Positions 1 to 10,352 of a stretch of 64,000 nucleotides of DNA are shown here, in pieces. Position 1 is the first letter of the stretch; every line of letters begins with the position of its first letter. The position numbers and the translations under genes are program-made. Below the pieces are notes generated by a model. The model ran no database searches. It was given only the letters and a program-made list of their open reading frames with translations, and was not told the DNA's origin. Location: assembly GCA_023105745.1 (NCBI GenBank), contig JALGQZ010000004.1, positions 63,709,112 to 63,773,111 on the forward strand, read 5' to 3'. The stretch is from Austropuccinia psidii. Taxonomy: Eukaryota; Basidiomycota; Pucciniomycetes; Pucciniales; Sphaerophragmiaceae.

Positions 1-1573
1 GCAGTTGTGTCAGAAGCTTGTGATTCCTCATTTGGATGTTCATTTGAGGATCAATGGCTTTAAGTTTGTTAGGATGTCTAAGACACCACTCATATGGATC
101 TTTGTCCACAGAGTATCTGTCATTTTCAAATGACATGAATTTTTGCCATATCCAAGGACCATTACTGTAATTCTGGATGATTTGACTCTTCCACCATGGC
201 CAATTTCTTCTGCCATGGATTTCTTTCATTTCTGTGTACCATATACTAGCATGACCTTTAAATGCTGTATTTAGTCTAGCAGTAATCCAGTAATCTGGTA
301 TGCTTGGTACATAAATGAAGAGTCCATCAATATAATCTATGAGTTCCATATGATCATATTCTCCTGTTCCAGAGAATTTGGGCCAGCTTGAGGCCTCAGG
401 AAGCTGTTTCAAGGCTTCCTTCTCAGAATAAGACATGTTATCTCCATTGTGGTATTGTGATGGAGATCTTGCCTTATTCACCAACATGGTATCTGTTTTG
501 ATGTCATCTGGGTGATATGGATTTTCCATAACTTGGCCTTGTGGTTGGGGCTTCAAGGTATGGTAGACATTAAACAATTTGTTTATGTCTTGGTCCAGAC
601 AATCCCTGTCCCTTTTGCTGTGGTGTTGTTCTTCAAAGACTAGATTCAGTCTTTTGTTGGTTTCTTCAGAGGCTTTTCTCAGTTGAGCATATCCTTCTTG
701 AATATTCTTAACTATCTGTTCCAAGGATGCTTGTGTTTTTCTCATCCTCTCTTGGCCAGCTTCAATTTCTGCAAACTGCTTTTGGGTTTGCTCAGCATAT
801 TGGGACATTTGTAACCAGAGTACATCACTTTTCAGGTTACTCTCAGGTGAGACAGAATCATGTTCTATCTTAGTGGGGGTAATATTTCTATTAATGGGAC
901 TACTGATTCTAGAGTGGCTTACAACTACTTCTGGCTCTTGTGCACTTCCTTCACCAAATCCAACAACTTCTGGATCGTTGGGTCTGACTCTCTCTTCCTT
1001 TGATTGAAAGAGGTCTTGTTTTCCCCTTTGTATCCTTGTCTTCTCCTGGAAACCTCCTGGAATTGTGAAGAATGGTGACTCCTGGTCACTGACTTGTTGG
1101 TTTATGAGTGGTGTGAGGCCACTGGAGAGCTGATTTGGCCTGCTCCTTGTGAGCCTGAAGGAATCTGAGTAGGCCCTGTCTGGGTTAGCTGTTCTTCTAT
1201 AGCTTGGATAGTGGCTTGATTCTCCCTTATCCTGTTTGTCCTTGCCTCCAGGAGTCTGAACTGCCTGGCAGGATTCCAACCTTTGGTGATTACCATAAGG
1301 TCCTTGAAGTCTATCTCTTTGAGACAGATCCTCTGAAAACTTGCTCCAAGTTCTGCCCAGTGAGATGCTAGGTTGAACCTCTTGTTGTCCATGCTCCATT
1401 GAAATAAATCTTTGAGGAGTTGGTGGAGCTGATGAACTTGATCCATATCCTTCCAGTCCTCTGGTTTGAGGTTCCTGTTGAATTGGAGTGTGAATGGCAG
1501 GGTTGATATTATCTCCCTCATTGTTTTCCATCCACCACTGTGTCCAAGGTGTCCTCTTCCAGGTCTTCTGGTT
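1..1573 (-). CDS. gag: R1 Gag (partial, C-terminus outside window)
   Basis: This is the structural capsid precursor of R1. On the minus strand the frame is open from just after a TAG (1574-1576) to the window edge, about 524 codons, with the first ATG in the frame near 1530. The region at 20-400 carries the capsid signature also seen in families II-IV: SWPKFSGTGEYDHMELIDYI, then a W-x-WWKSQII block, then AIDPQMNIQMRNHKLL. A Gln- and Glu-rich, probably coiled-coil stretch lies near 640-830. The N-terminal 170 codons overlap a second frame (1102-1644). The zinc knuckle and protease would lie further left. The TAG before the frame may be removed by splicing or may be a lesion. Confidence 0.7.
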
Positions 1574-1644
1574 CTAGAAAATCCTTCTCTGTCCTCTGGC
1601 TGGTTCCTTTGGAAGCCAAGGTCTCTGAGGTATACAGGTGACAT
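1102..1644 (-). CDS. R1 overlapping accessory-type ORF
   Basis: This 180-codon minus-strand frame overlaps the start of R1 gag in another phase. It begins at an ATG (1644) that lies 20 nt before a CAG, the same layout as the gag ATG within an intron in families II-IV. Its central part (ITKGWNPARQFRLLEARTNR) resembles the GW[NHS]P region of the accessory frames in R3, R4 and R5, so it is probably the R1 counterpart. It lacks their Lys/Pro-rich C-terminus and ends instead in a Gln/Ser/Gly-rich tail. The function is unknown. The exact splice pattern could not be settled: joining the upstream exon at the CAG enters a third frame that is open for about 34 codons, so a second intron would be needed. 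Confidence 0.5.
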   Translation of the reverse strand: MSPVYLRDLGFQRNQPEDREGFSRTRRPGRGHLGHSGGWKTMREIISTLPFTLQFNRNLKPEDWKDMDQVHQLHQLLKDLFQWSMDNKRFNLASHWAELGASFQRICLKEIDFKDLMVITKGWNPARQFRLLEARTNRIRENQATIQAIEEQLTQTGPTQIPSGSQGAGQISSPVASHHS

Positions 1645-1645
1645 A

Positions 1646-1992
1646 TCAGTGTTTGCAAGAAGTCAAAAACTTTATGTTCTTAGGGTATTTACCTTTGATT
1701 GTGCCTTGTACAAATCTGTTGTCTACTGATTTGGGGAATTTACCTTTGGAGGTTACAACTGGGTTAATTATAGTAATCTTCCCTGTACAAGTTGTCAAGG
1801 TTGGCTTACCTTGTATTGATTCAGAGTTTTGTGGTTTTCTACTCCTCTGGGTGGCTATTGGTGTCCACTTCTTGGCTGTAATCAGGCCTTCACTGTGCCT
1901 CTTTACTTTGTCCTTGCTTCCCTCTGGTTCTGAGGGTTTCACTGGTGTGTTGGCCTGTGACTGGGTCTCTAGTGGGATATAATTTTCTTCCA
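1646..1992 (-). CDS. R1 leader exon, accessory-frame N-terminus
   Basis: This open minus-strand segment has no ATG of its own. It starts directly after TTCAG as TG-GAA-GAA, the same AG|TG arrangement seen at the equivalent exons of R2, R3, R5 and R6, so an upstream exon ending in A would supply an ATG. It encodes a Lys/Pro/Ser-rich peptide of about 60 residues up to the first strong donor (CAAG|GTAAGC). Two more in-phase GTAAA donors follow downstream; all three leave one base of a split codon. It would be the N-terminal exon of the R1 accessory product. No RNA data are available. Confidence 0.4.
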
Positions 1993-2578
1993 CTGAATCA
2001 AAACAGAAAAAGAGGGCTTAATGTCAGTTAAGACTTCTTAAAATGCTGTTTGCACATCTAAGAATGGCCTCTGGGCTTTGTATATTACTACAATCTTCCC
2101 TGTATAATGACATTGTAATTGAATTAACAATTCCACATCAGAATTACAGCTGTTGGTACCCTGTTACACTGTTTGTGTACCAGTATCCCCCAGATTGACT
2201 TGTGGTTTTCAAGTACAATCTGTATGGAGTGGTGCTGTGTAAGCGTACTTGAGTCAACAATACATTTAACCACACCTCAACTGTTGGTTTCACAGCCAGA
2301 GGTGCCCTTATTCAGTCAGAAATATAGGACTTATTAATGGCTGAAGTGTTTTTTATATGTAAAACATGCCAAAAATAAAGGTCTTGTGGTTATTAGCCAC
2401 GTGACAAGTACTCTTATAATATGAGTGTAAAATGGTATATACACCAATTTAGAAATAAAATATATGATATATATATATATTTAAGAAAAAATGCGCCTAA
2501 AAAACATAGAAACAATTGTCAGAAAACAATAAAAAGTGAAAAACTTACTTTTAAGGTCCAAAAATTTCAAAAGAACAT
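1993..2578 (-). other. R1 leader region
   Basis: This is the transcribed leader between the primer-binding site and the first open exon. It is AT-rich, with no gene on either strand. ATG triplets are absent from the transcript strand between the gag-side ATG (1644) and about 2054, with a few further upstream. Confidence 0.5.
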
Positions 2579-2594
2579 GGCCAGGCCCCCAAAA
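2579..2594 (-). other. R1 primer-binding site (putative)
   Basis: Read on the minus strand, TTTTGGGGGCCTGGCC follows the 5' LTR directly. The same G-rich stretch adjoins the LTRs of R3, R4 and R5, which marks it as the minus-strand DNA primer site. The primer tRNA was not identified. Confidence 0.65.
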
Positions 2595-4028
2595 TGTCAG
2601 GATGAAACTATGATAAAGGTGTAAAATAGACCAATTACAACTTTAACTATGTTTTTGACATGAAAAAAAAGTTTAGAGTAAAGATTTTAAAGATAATAAG
2701 GGTATTTAATAAAATAAAAGGGCTTTACTATCAAGACATAGTGGTGGTGAGTGCTGCTGAAAGCCCTGGGTGCAGTCTTACCAGTTGGATTACTATAATA
2801 AGAGCTACAATACTAAGATTTATAGTATAACCTGATTATTTTCCAATAGTAAAACTGTTTTTGACAGTTCACTATGTAGGAATTCAAGAGAAGGATGAGG
2901 AAAGATTTTCTGGTTGTGAAAAGCCCCCTTTTTATCCTGAAATGGGGTGGAAAGGTTGCTAGACCTTTCCACGTAGAGGAAGTGAAGATTTTTCACTCTC
3001 TAGGACAGGCTTGTGGCTTACAAAAGGCCTGTATAGCCTGTTTTGGGCTCAGATGTGGTTTTGAAACCACATCTGGGCGGTCTTCGCCAATACTGGGTGA
3101 AGATTTTCATGTGGGGACCACACAGCCTGATTCTGACATGTATGACGCGTAGAATGCTGTACAAAACCTGTATGGGAACCCAGTATTGAATGGACTATGA
3201 GGTATTGAAGTAAAAACAAGCTTCTTTGTCAGTTTGACACCTCATAATCATGGTTATGGGATATTATCCCATGGTAAGGCTGTATTGGTCAAAGTGTGGG
3301 ATTTTTACCTTAAAGCAGCTATAACTTTGTCAGTTCTTGAGATACTAACCGCAAAATTGAATTGGTGGGTAGCCCTGTATGTGCTCTACACAATGGTACC
3401 TCATTTGATGTGGTTATCATTAAATATGGCAAAGTTATTCCATGTACAGGCTTTTTGTACATATGTGTGTTTTAGGCAAAAAACTGTATTGAGCTTATTT
3501 TGCTCATAAATTTTGTTCTGGATGAGATATGGGGAAATGAATAGAACCATCAGATAGCCCTTATTTTTCTCTCTCTAAAAAGACCCCACTTTAAGTATCT
3601 CACACTAAAACTGCAGAAGTTAGATGGGAGGTGAATGTTTTATTCACCCTTATTTGGCCTGAATTTGACCATAGCTTCTGTGATACTGGTGCTAGCTCAG
3701 TTTAGTTGGTACCATTGGATAGCCCTGGCATAGAGCTTCATTTTTCATACCCATTTGATGGGGTTAGGCTTCTTACTCTGTATTTCAGATGAGAGGTGAA
3801 AATTAAGGTTTATGCTCAGCAACAACTTTGAGCAGGAATAACTTTGTTATTCTTTGTCCTATGATGATGAGACTTGTGTATTTAGAAAGGTGTGAGTTTG
3901 CTCTTTCTTTTGATGCCTTTTGAGCTGATTTGGCTCAGCTCCATGTTTTGGTGGTATTACGGCTATACCATTGGTTTATGGTATTTGGCTGTCATGCTTG
4001 TGCTCTGGTTTTGAGTCACAGGCTGACA
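2595..4028 (-). repeat. R1 5' LTR (family I, 1434 bp)
   Basis: On the plus strand it begins TGTCAGGATG after the primer-binding site and ends GGCTGACA. Beyond 4028 the sequence switches at once to family II LTR. Its middle (2947-3122) is unusually rich in perfect inverted repeats. Only one LTR of R1 is in the window, so its age cannot be judged. Confidence 0.75.
2947..3122. other. Cluster of hairpins inside the R1 LTR
   Basis: At least six adjacent inverted repeats lie within 176 bp. A perfect 10-bp stem with a 6-nt loop is at 2947-2972. A 6-bp stem is at 2981-2997. ACAGGC pairs with GCCTGT around 3005-3032. A perfect 12-bp stem with a 2-nt loop is at 3050-3075. TCTTCGCC pairs with GGTGAAGA at about 3081-3103, with one mismatch. 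A 5-bp stem with a 3-nt loop is at 3110-3122. The region is also less AT-rich than its surroundings. Confidence 0.65.
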
Positions 4029-5755
4029 TATTTAATAATAAAACTTCTTTATTAAAAGAAAAAAAATTATTTTAATATATAATTATCCTTTGCAAGAATA
4101 ATTATAATGATAGTTCTTGAAGAAAACTATTACTAGAGAAATACTTTTAAGAATTAATACTAAATCACTCACTAATACTTCAATGAACCTTAGAAAGAGA
4201 TTGGTAGAGAGATTTGACATATCATTGTGGATTTAAAGGATCAAAAATTGATTTATAAAAGTATTACAGCAATATATAGCTTCTTTGTATGATTTCACGT
4301 CTTTCTGATTGATTCTGAAAGAATTAAAACACTTAAGAAAAGATTTTAACTAATACTTACTTGTTGGTAATAAAGATATAATTGGATAAGAAGATGATTT
4401 GGAAAAAAACAGCAAGAGGAGGCCTCTTTATGTCTAAGACAGCTCACAGAGGCCTTTTTTGGAGAAAACTGAAAAACCAGTGAGTGAGAAAACAATAATC
4501 CTTCTTGTATTAATGATTGAATCATCTGTTGTCATGTAAGATTATCATAATTACTCAATTGATGCTTTTATGCAACTACCAACCAAAATATGGTTAAGGA
4601 TAAAGGGAGTAAAAACCATAAATCTTCTTTTATTTCAAAATAAAAATTCATTTATCAGAGCTATAAATGTTATTGGAAATTTCATCACAGGTTGTATTTT
4701 CTTTGAATTTTTCAAGATTCAGTATTTCACATGGAATTATCAAAAATGGACTGTAAGTAAAACTTTTAATTTTACCTATGAAACTGTAATTTCTTTTTGT
4801 TTCTTCATGGTTAATACTGTTCTCCACTGGGCCTGAATGCTTCAGGAATATTTGTTAGGAATTGTATTTTTAATGAATTTTTGAAGTTTTTACCTCATTT
4901 CTATGTAGAATTGAAAATAACACTATATAGCAGGTTGCTATGAGGTAAATCAATGGATAATAGTCCAAAACAGGTTTCAATCAGTCTTTTGGGGTTTATC
5001 CATGGAAAAGCATTACAAATTGAAATAGTTAAAGGAGTCTAAGTTGCTCTTTACCTCTCTGTCATTTCAAAATAGTAGCTTATCTGCAATTTTCTTATGA
5101 TTTAGTAAGATTTTACCTTGGTAACTAGGTTCACAAAAGGTTTTAGTATGCTAATTGGGCCAAGAGCAGCCATGGATCGAATCTTCAAAGCTATCTATGC
5201 CTCAGAGGACTCAGAAGTTGGTTACCCTGCCTCTCTTTTATGTCTTTTGTCCCCCTTAGCTGTTTTCACATCAAAAATAGAAATTCAGGCTTTAAGACTG
5301 ATATCCACTATGGGTGTATCAAAGCTTTATGTAGGAATACCATAATATTAAGTGCCACAAACATGCATAACACTATTCTTAGTATATATGTAACATGGGA
5401 TTTCTCACATTCCCATTATTTTGGTGTGAAATTGAGAAAAACAAAAATTTTCACAATTCTTTTATATGATATTGATGATGTTGTATTGGATTATTTTCCA
5501 TATTACCACCTCTTAGAGTTAATTTAAGCTTATTCACTCTATGGAACTACCCTAGGTGGATCTTTGTGTGGAATCCAAATCTGGCCTTAAATCCATGGAT
5601 TTACTTAATAACACAAAAGTTATTCATCTTCCCTGAAATCAAAAATGAGTAATTTTGAATCTATGCATGACTTATGTGTTATTCATAGTGCAAAATATAA
5701 TTTTCAAGATATTTGTTGCCTATTTGGGTATGTAGAATATACCTCAAGGATAACA
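4029..5755 (-). repeat. R2 3' LTR, truncated by the R1 insertion (family II)
   Basis: It aligns with the R5 LTRs from about their base 190 to the end, finishing at CCTCAAGGATAACA against CCTCAAGGCTCACA in R5. The missing outer ~190 bp should lie to the left of R1. Short open frames inside it also occur in the 5' LTR copy but are broken in R5, so they are not treated as genes. Confidence 0.85.
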
Positions 5756-5767
5756 TTCCCTCCCACC
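5756..5767 (-). other. R2 polypurine tract
   Basis: On the minus strand this is GGTGGGAGGGAA directly next to the 3' LTR, the plus-strand DNA primer site. It is identical in R5 and closely similar in R3 and R6. Confidence 0.75.
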
Positions 5768-5899
5768 AAAAAATAAAATTGTACTACAATTTTATTAATG
5801 ATATCAAGAAGAAAAAGGCCCCAAATGGTGTTAATGTCCACTTTCCAACATCTTTAAATTACTCATATGAAGTAATTTAAAGCACATTTATAGAAATAT

Positions 5900-8800
5900 T
5901 CAGGCTTGTGGCCTTCTTTCTTGTCTAAATCTTCTTAAGAGTTTATCTGAGTCGGGTATTCCTGATTCTGCCAGCCATTCACATTCATGTACTGGATTTC
6001 TATATCTGACAAGATATCCTCTTTGATTTTTACCCCTAATTCTCCTTTCTTTAATGACTTTCTTTTTATTTTTGTCGCCATTCTGTTCCACTGGTGGTAC
6101 ACTCAAAGCAGTTGGGTTCCTTAAAGGAAACAATCCTTTGTCAGCTGGTTGATAAGGTTTTATCAAGCTGACTGGAAAGGTGGGGTGTTTATTTTATAAT
6201 TCACCACTTAATCCCACTTGAACTTCTTTGGTTCCATGTAAGGCAACAATAAAAAAAGGTCCTACATAAGAATCTTCAGGTTTCTTTGGGCCCTTGATAT
6301 TATTAAAATTCAAGGTTGAAACTAGAACTAGGTCCCCTACATTGAAGTCTGGTACCTTGTGACTTTTGTCCCACTTCTGTTTTTCATAGTCAAAAGAATC
6401 ATCCATACTCTTTTTTGCATGATGTTTCACTTTATCAAGCATTATCTTGAAGCTGGAAGCTGTAGGATGGATGTCAATCAAGTCTTTCCTCAGTGTTTCT
6501 GTTGGGAGTCTTGGATTCCATCCTATTTCTAACATTGCAGGCGTTTGACCTGTAGAAGAATGGACTGATGTATTATATTCTAATTCTAACACAGGTATTA
6601 GAGTGCACCAGTCATGGGTCAAGCCATCTGAGTCTTTGAATTCTAACCCATAAGCACCAAATCTCCTGATCATGTCTTCTAAAGTTTGAATCATTCTCTC
6701 TGCTAGTCCATCTGTTTGAGGGTGATATGCTGTTTAGAATGATAACTTAGTCCCAAAAAATCTATGAAGATTAGTCCAAAGTGAAGATGTGAGCTTGGGA
6801 TCTCTTTCACTTGTGATATTATTTGAAAAATCCTGTATGAGAAATAACTCTACTTCATAGAAGAAGAGCTGTATCCAAAGCAGTGTCATCTTTATGACAT
6901 GGGAATATGGGAGTATTGCTATATCTGTCTACAATGACTAAACAAGCATTATAACTTCTGTCACCACTTGGAGAAAGTGCTGTTACCCAATACATATGAA
7001 CAACTTCTCAAGGAGATTTTGGTTCTTTAATATGAATCATCAGTCCAAATTTCTTTCCTGTACTCCTGTTTTATTTTTGGCATCTTTCACAGGTATGGCA
7101 ATATTCAATGGTTTCTTTTCTCCAAGATGGCCACCATGCACAGTTTTTCACTTTTTCAAGTGTCCTGTCTTCTGACAGGTGTCCAGAGTAGATGCTATCA
7201 TGGCATTAATGAATAATGGTATTGATAAGCAATCTGCTACAATTTGTCATTACACAAGAATGTTTAGTTCTGTGGTAAATTATTCCATCAAACAAGTGAA
7301 ATCTCCCTTCAGAATAGGAATTTTTCCAAACCTCATGCAGTTAATTGACTGAAGATGTATCTTTGCAGTCTTTATCTAATAAGAAAGTCAAGATATGGCA
7401 ATTCTTATCCCGGTTATAAGATTCTTTGACTTCTTCACTCAATTCAGTCCCAATATCAGTTAAGTTAATTCCTTCAATTGGAATATGTGGTTCTGCTTCC
7501 AAAGGTACATAAGCTGGGTTATCAGGAGTATTGGCTAATGCCCACCTGCTAAGTCCATAAGAATTCTTGTGAATGTTTCCTGCCTTATGGGCTATAGTCA
7601 TGTTACCTCTATATTCTTGAATGGCTATTTGCCATCTCAGCATATGTATGTTGGGAGTTTTCATGTTAGGAAGTGATTTCACAGCATTACAGTCAGTTAT
7701 TACTTCAAGAACACTGCCATCAAGAGAATAGTGTAATTTCTCAAGTTCCCATACCAAACATAAGCACTCCATCTGGATTCTGTTGGTTTGATTTGTCTTC
7801 AGATGTAACAAACTGGTCCCTCTGTAGGCTTGTCATCAATAATTTGGACCTGATCTAGGGCTGCCCCTAATCCATCTCCACATGCATCAATGTACAGTTT
7901 AGAAGCTATATTCCAGTCAGGAATGAGGAGTAAAGGTGCTTCTTTAAGAGCTTTCCTTATCTTCTCATAAGCTTTAATTCTTTCCTGTGTCATCTCAACT
8001 ACTGTCTGTTGATCACAGATTCTATAAAGTGATTTGGCTAGAATTGCAAAGTCTTTCAGGTGCTGCCTGTAATAACTGTAAAATCCAAGAAAAGACATAA
8101 TTTCTTTCTTATTCTGGGGTATTGGCTCAAGTAACACTTCTGCCACTTTATTTTTGTGAATTCCCAAGCTTAACCCAGAAACAATATCTCCTAAAGCCTT
8201 AAGTTATTCAAAGCCAAAGCTACATTTCTTGAGTGAAATCTTCATATTCACCCCTGTAACTTTGCCAAGTACTCTTGCAAGTCTTTCAAGGTGAAAAGAC
8301 CTTGAGTCATAACATATGATAATATCATCAATATAAATTATAAGCTATCCTTCAGATAATTCTGTGGGGAAGATAGTATTGATCAGTCTTTTATAATGAG
8401 ATGGTGCATTTTTAATACCAAATGGCATTCTAGGATACTGATAGATACCACAGTGAGTGATAATTCAAAGTAATTTCTTAGTTTTGGGCGTCAAAACATT
8501 TTGATTAAAGCCTTTCAATCCATCCATGGATGTTATATACTTGGCTTTAGATAATTGGGTCAAATTTTCTTTGATTCTAGGAATTGGATACCTATCTGGA
8601 ACTGTTTAGGTATTCAGTGCTCTAAAATCTCCAACCATTCTAGATTTATCATTGTTGCAAGCAGTAATAACAGGTGTTTTCACCTCAACTTCCTCATTAT
8701 GCCCTACTTTCCTTAGTACACCTAGTTGGATCAACTCTTGGATATTTTTTTCCAAGGCTTCTCTAGCTCTGGGACTGGCTGGATAAGCTGGTCTCCTAAG

Positions 8801-10352
8801 TACTGTGGGATATGGTCTGTCAATATTAAGAGTAATATCAAATTCATGCCCTTTATTAGCGCCTAATTGTTCATCATCCAAAGCAAAAGCATTTTTGTAT
8901 GTGTATAATACATTAATAAGTTTCTTCCTCATTTTGGGTGAAAATAATGGATTAATTTGTGCTTCAAAAAGTTGATCTGTTGCAAATTCTTCCTTATAGG
9001 TATCTTTATTTGAAGATACTATTGATATTTGTTTTGGCATATTTTAAAAGGAAAATTTTTGTCTTTTATTTTCTCCAATTGTAAAATATCTTTCCTTATG
9101 GTTATTGATGTCAATACCATAAATATTCAAGTAATCATTTCCAAGAATGATCTGTTGAGATGTACAATTGTCTATTACTACTATCTCTGTCTTCATTCTT
9201 TCACTTCCTGCAGGATGTGGAAATAAAATGCTAGTTTCCAATATACCCAAAGAGTACATATTATTACTGGCACTACTAAATTGCACACCTTCTATAGGTA
9301 ACAGATGGTTCTTCCATTCAGGTAGTATGATTTGAAGGTAGTCTTTTCCTATAAAAGTTCAAAATGCCTCTGTGTCTAAATTGACTTTATCTTCAACATA
9401 ATTTATTAAGACTGATGTAATACATGATGCTCTAGAAGTGTATCCTTTTTCCTCTAGCAGGTTTAGTCTTACACATTCTGGCATCTTGGATATTGATCAA
9501 GTTATAGCACTCCTCACTATACTGTGGTAAGTGAGTATGGACTTCTGTCACTTAAAAGAAAGCTGTAATGTTCTCAATAGAATAATATTCTACTTGTGTT
9601 TCTTCAGAGACTGCAGAATCTTGGTCAGATTCTTCTTTCTCTTCAGTTTACTGAACTTCTTCAATGATTTGAACTTCATTGATTTTTGTCTTTTTGGTGC
9701 ACCTGTTGGCTAAATGTGAGGTACTCCCACATTTATGACACTTCAAGACAGTTTTTTCAGGTCTCTTGTCATCTCTGGAAATCTTTGGGACCATCTTGGA
9801 CTCTATAGGGGCTCTAGTCCAAGTTTTTCCAATTCTTTTTCTAGTGATGATATCTTCCATGGAATTAATGTACTCTTTTGATTGACAGGGTTCTACACAT
9901 CTGCACTTGATAGAATGTTGTGGTTCTCCTCCACATTTTCTTAATATTTTCATATTAATCATTGAGTCAGAAATATCTGGTTGTAAGTCAGACAATCTGT
10001 CTTTCTGTTTTAGGAACCAAGTAAGTGGTTTATCTTTTTCTGATTTGAAAATTGCACTTTCAAAAGCATTTTCCATTTTATACCTCCAATAATTGTTGGC
10101 CCATTTGGTTATTAATTCTGATTTCCACCAAGGCCAATCATGTTTTCCAGGATCTTGTCTTATTTTGTAATACCATTTATTTGCAGTTCTGGTAAACAAG
10201 GAATGCAATTTACCCACTATTAATTAATCAGGTATATTAAAATATCCTTGCAACATATCAATTGTTCTTATGAACTCAATATGGTTGTATTCTCCTTCAC
10301 CAGAGAATGTTGGCCATTCTTCTTATTTGGGAATATCTTTTGTAGAGATAGC
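5900..10352 (-). pseudogene. pol: R2 gag-pol remnant (capsid C-half to chromodomain)
   Basis: In minus-strand order this holds the capsid end and a zinc-knuckle region in which the last Cys survives as RCTK (9648-10217), protease flank with the conserved [11 protein letters not shown] block (9044-9286), the N-terminal half of reverse transcriptase (8606-9040), a stop-containing YIDD region near 8330, RT end and RNase H start (7799-8167), RNase H (7341-7811), a very degenerate integrase core (about 6700-7340), integrase C-terminus (6194-6694) and a chromodomain-like tail, EYLVRY...EW...LLRRF, written here as GYLVRY (5900-6166). At least ten stops or frameshifts separate these pieces. The tail keeps the conserved Trp that is a stop codon in R5. 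It is inactive and useful only as an older relative of R5. Confidence 0.85.

Larger units (their letters stand above)
1..4028 (-). mobile_element. R1: Ty3-type LTR retrotransposon, 5' part (family I), truncated by window edge
   Basis: Read on the minus strand, this is the 5' LTR (2595-4028), a leader, two overlapping frames and the start of gag, which runs off the left edge. The LTR has TG...CA ends and is followed by the same primer-binding-type sequence (TTTTGGGGGCCTGGCC) seen in the other elements here. The outer end of the LTR at 4028 abuts family II LTR sequence, so R1 inserted into the 3' LTR of R2; the adjoining TATTT (4029-4033) would be one copy of the target duplication, the other lying outside the window. 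Gag differs clearly from families II-IV. Pol is not visible. Confidence 0.85.

Noticed and set aside
2895..3509. Two short plus-strand frames in the R1 LTR
   Set aside because: They lie in the hairpin-rich LTR, have no motif and run opposite to the element.
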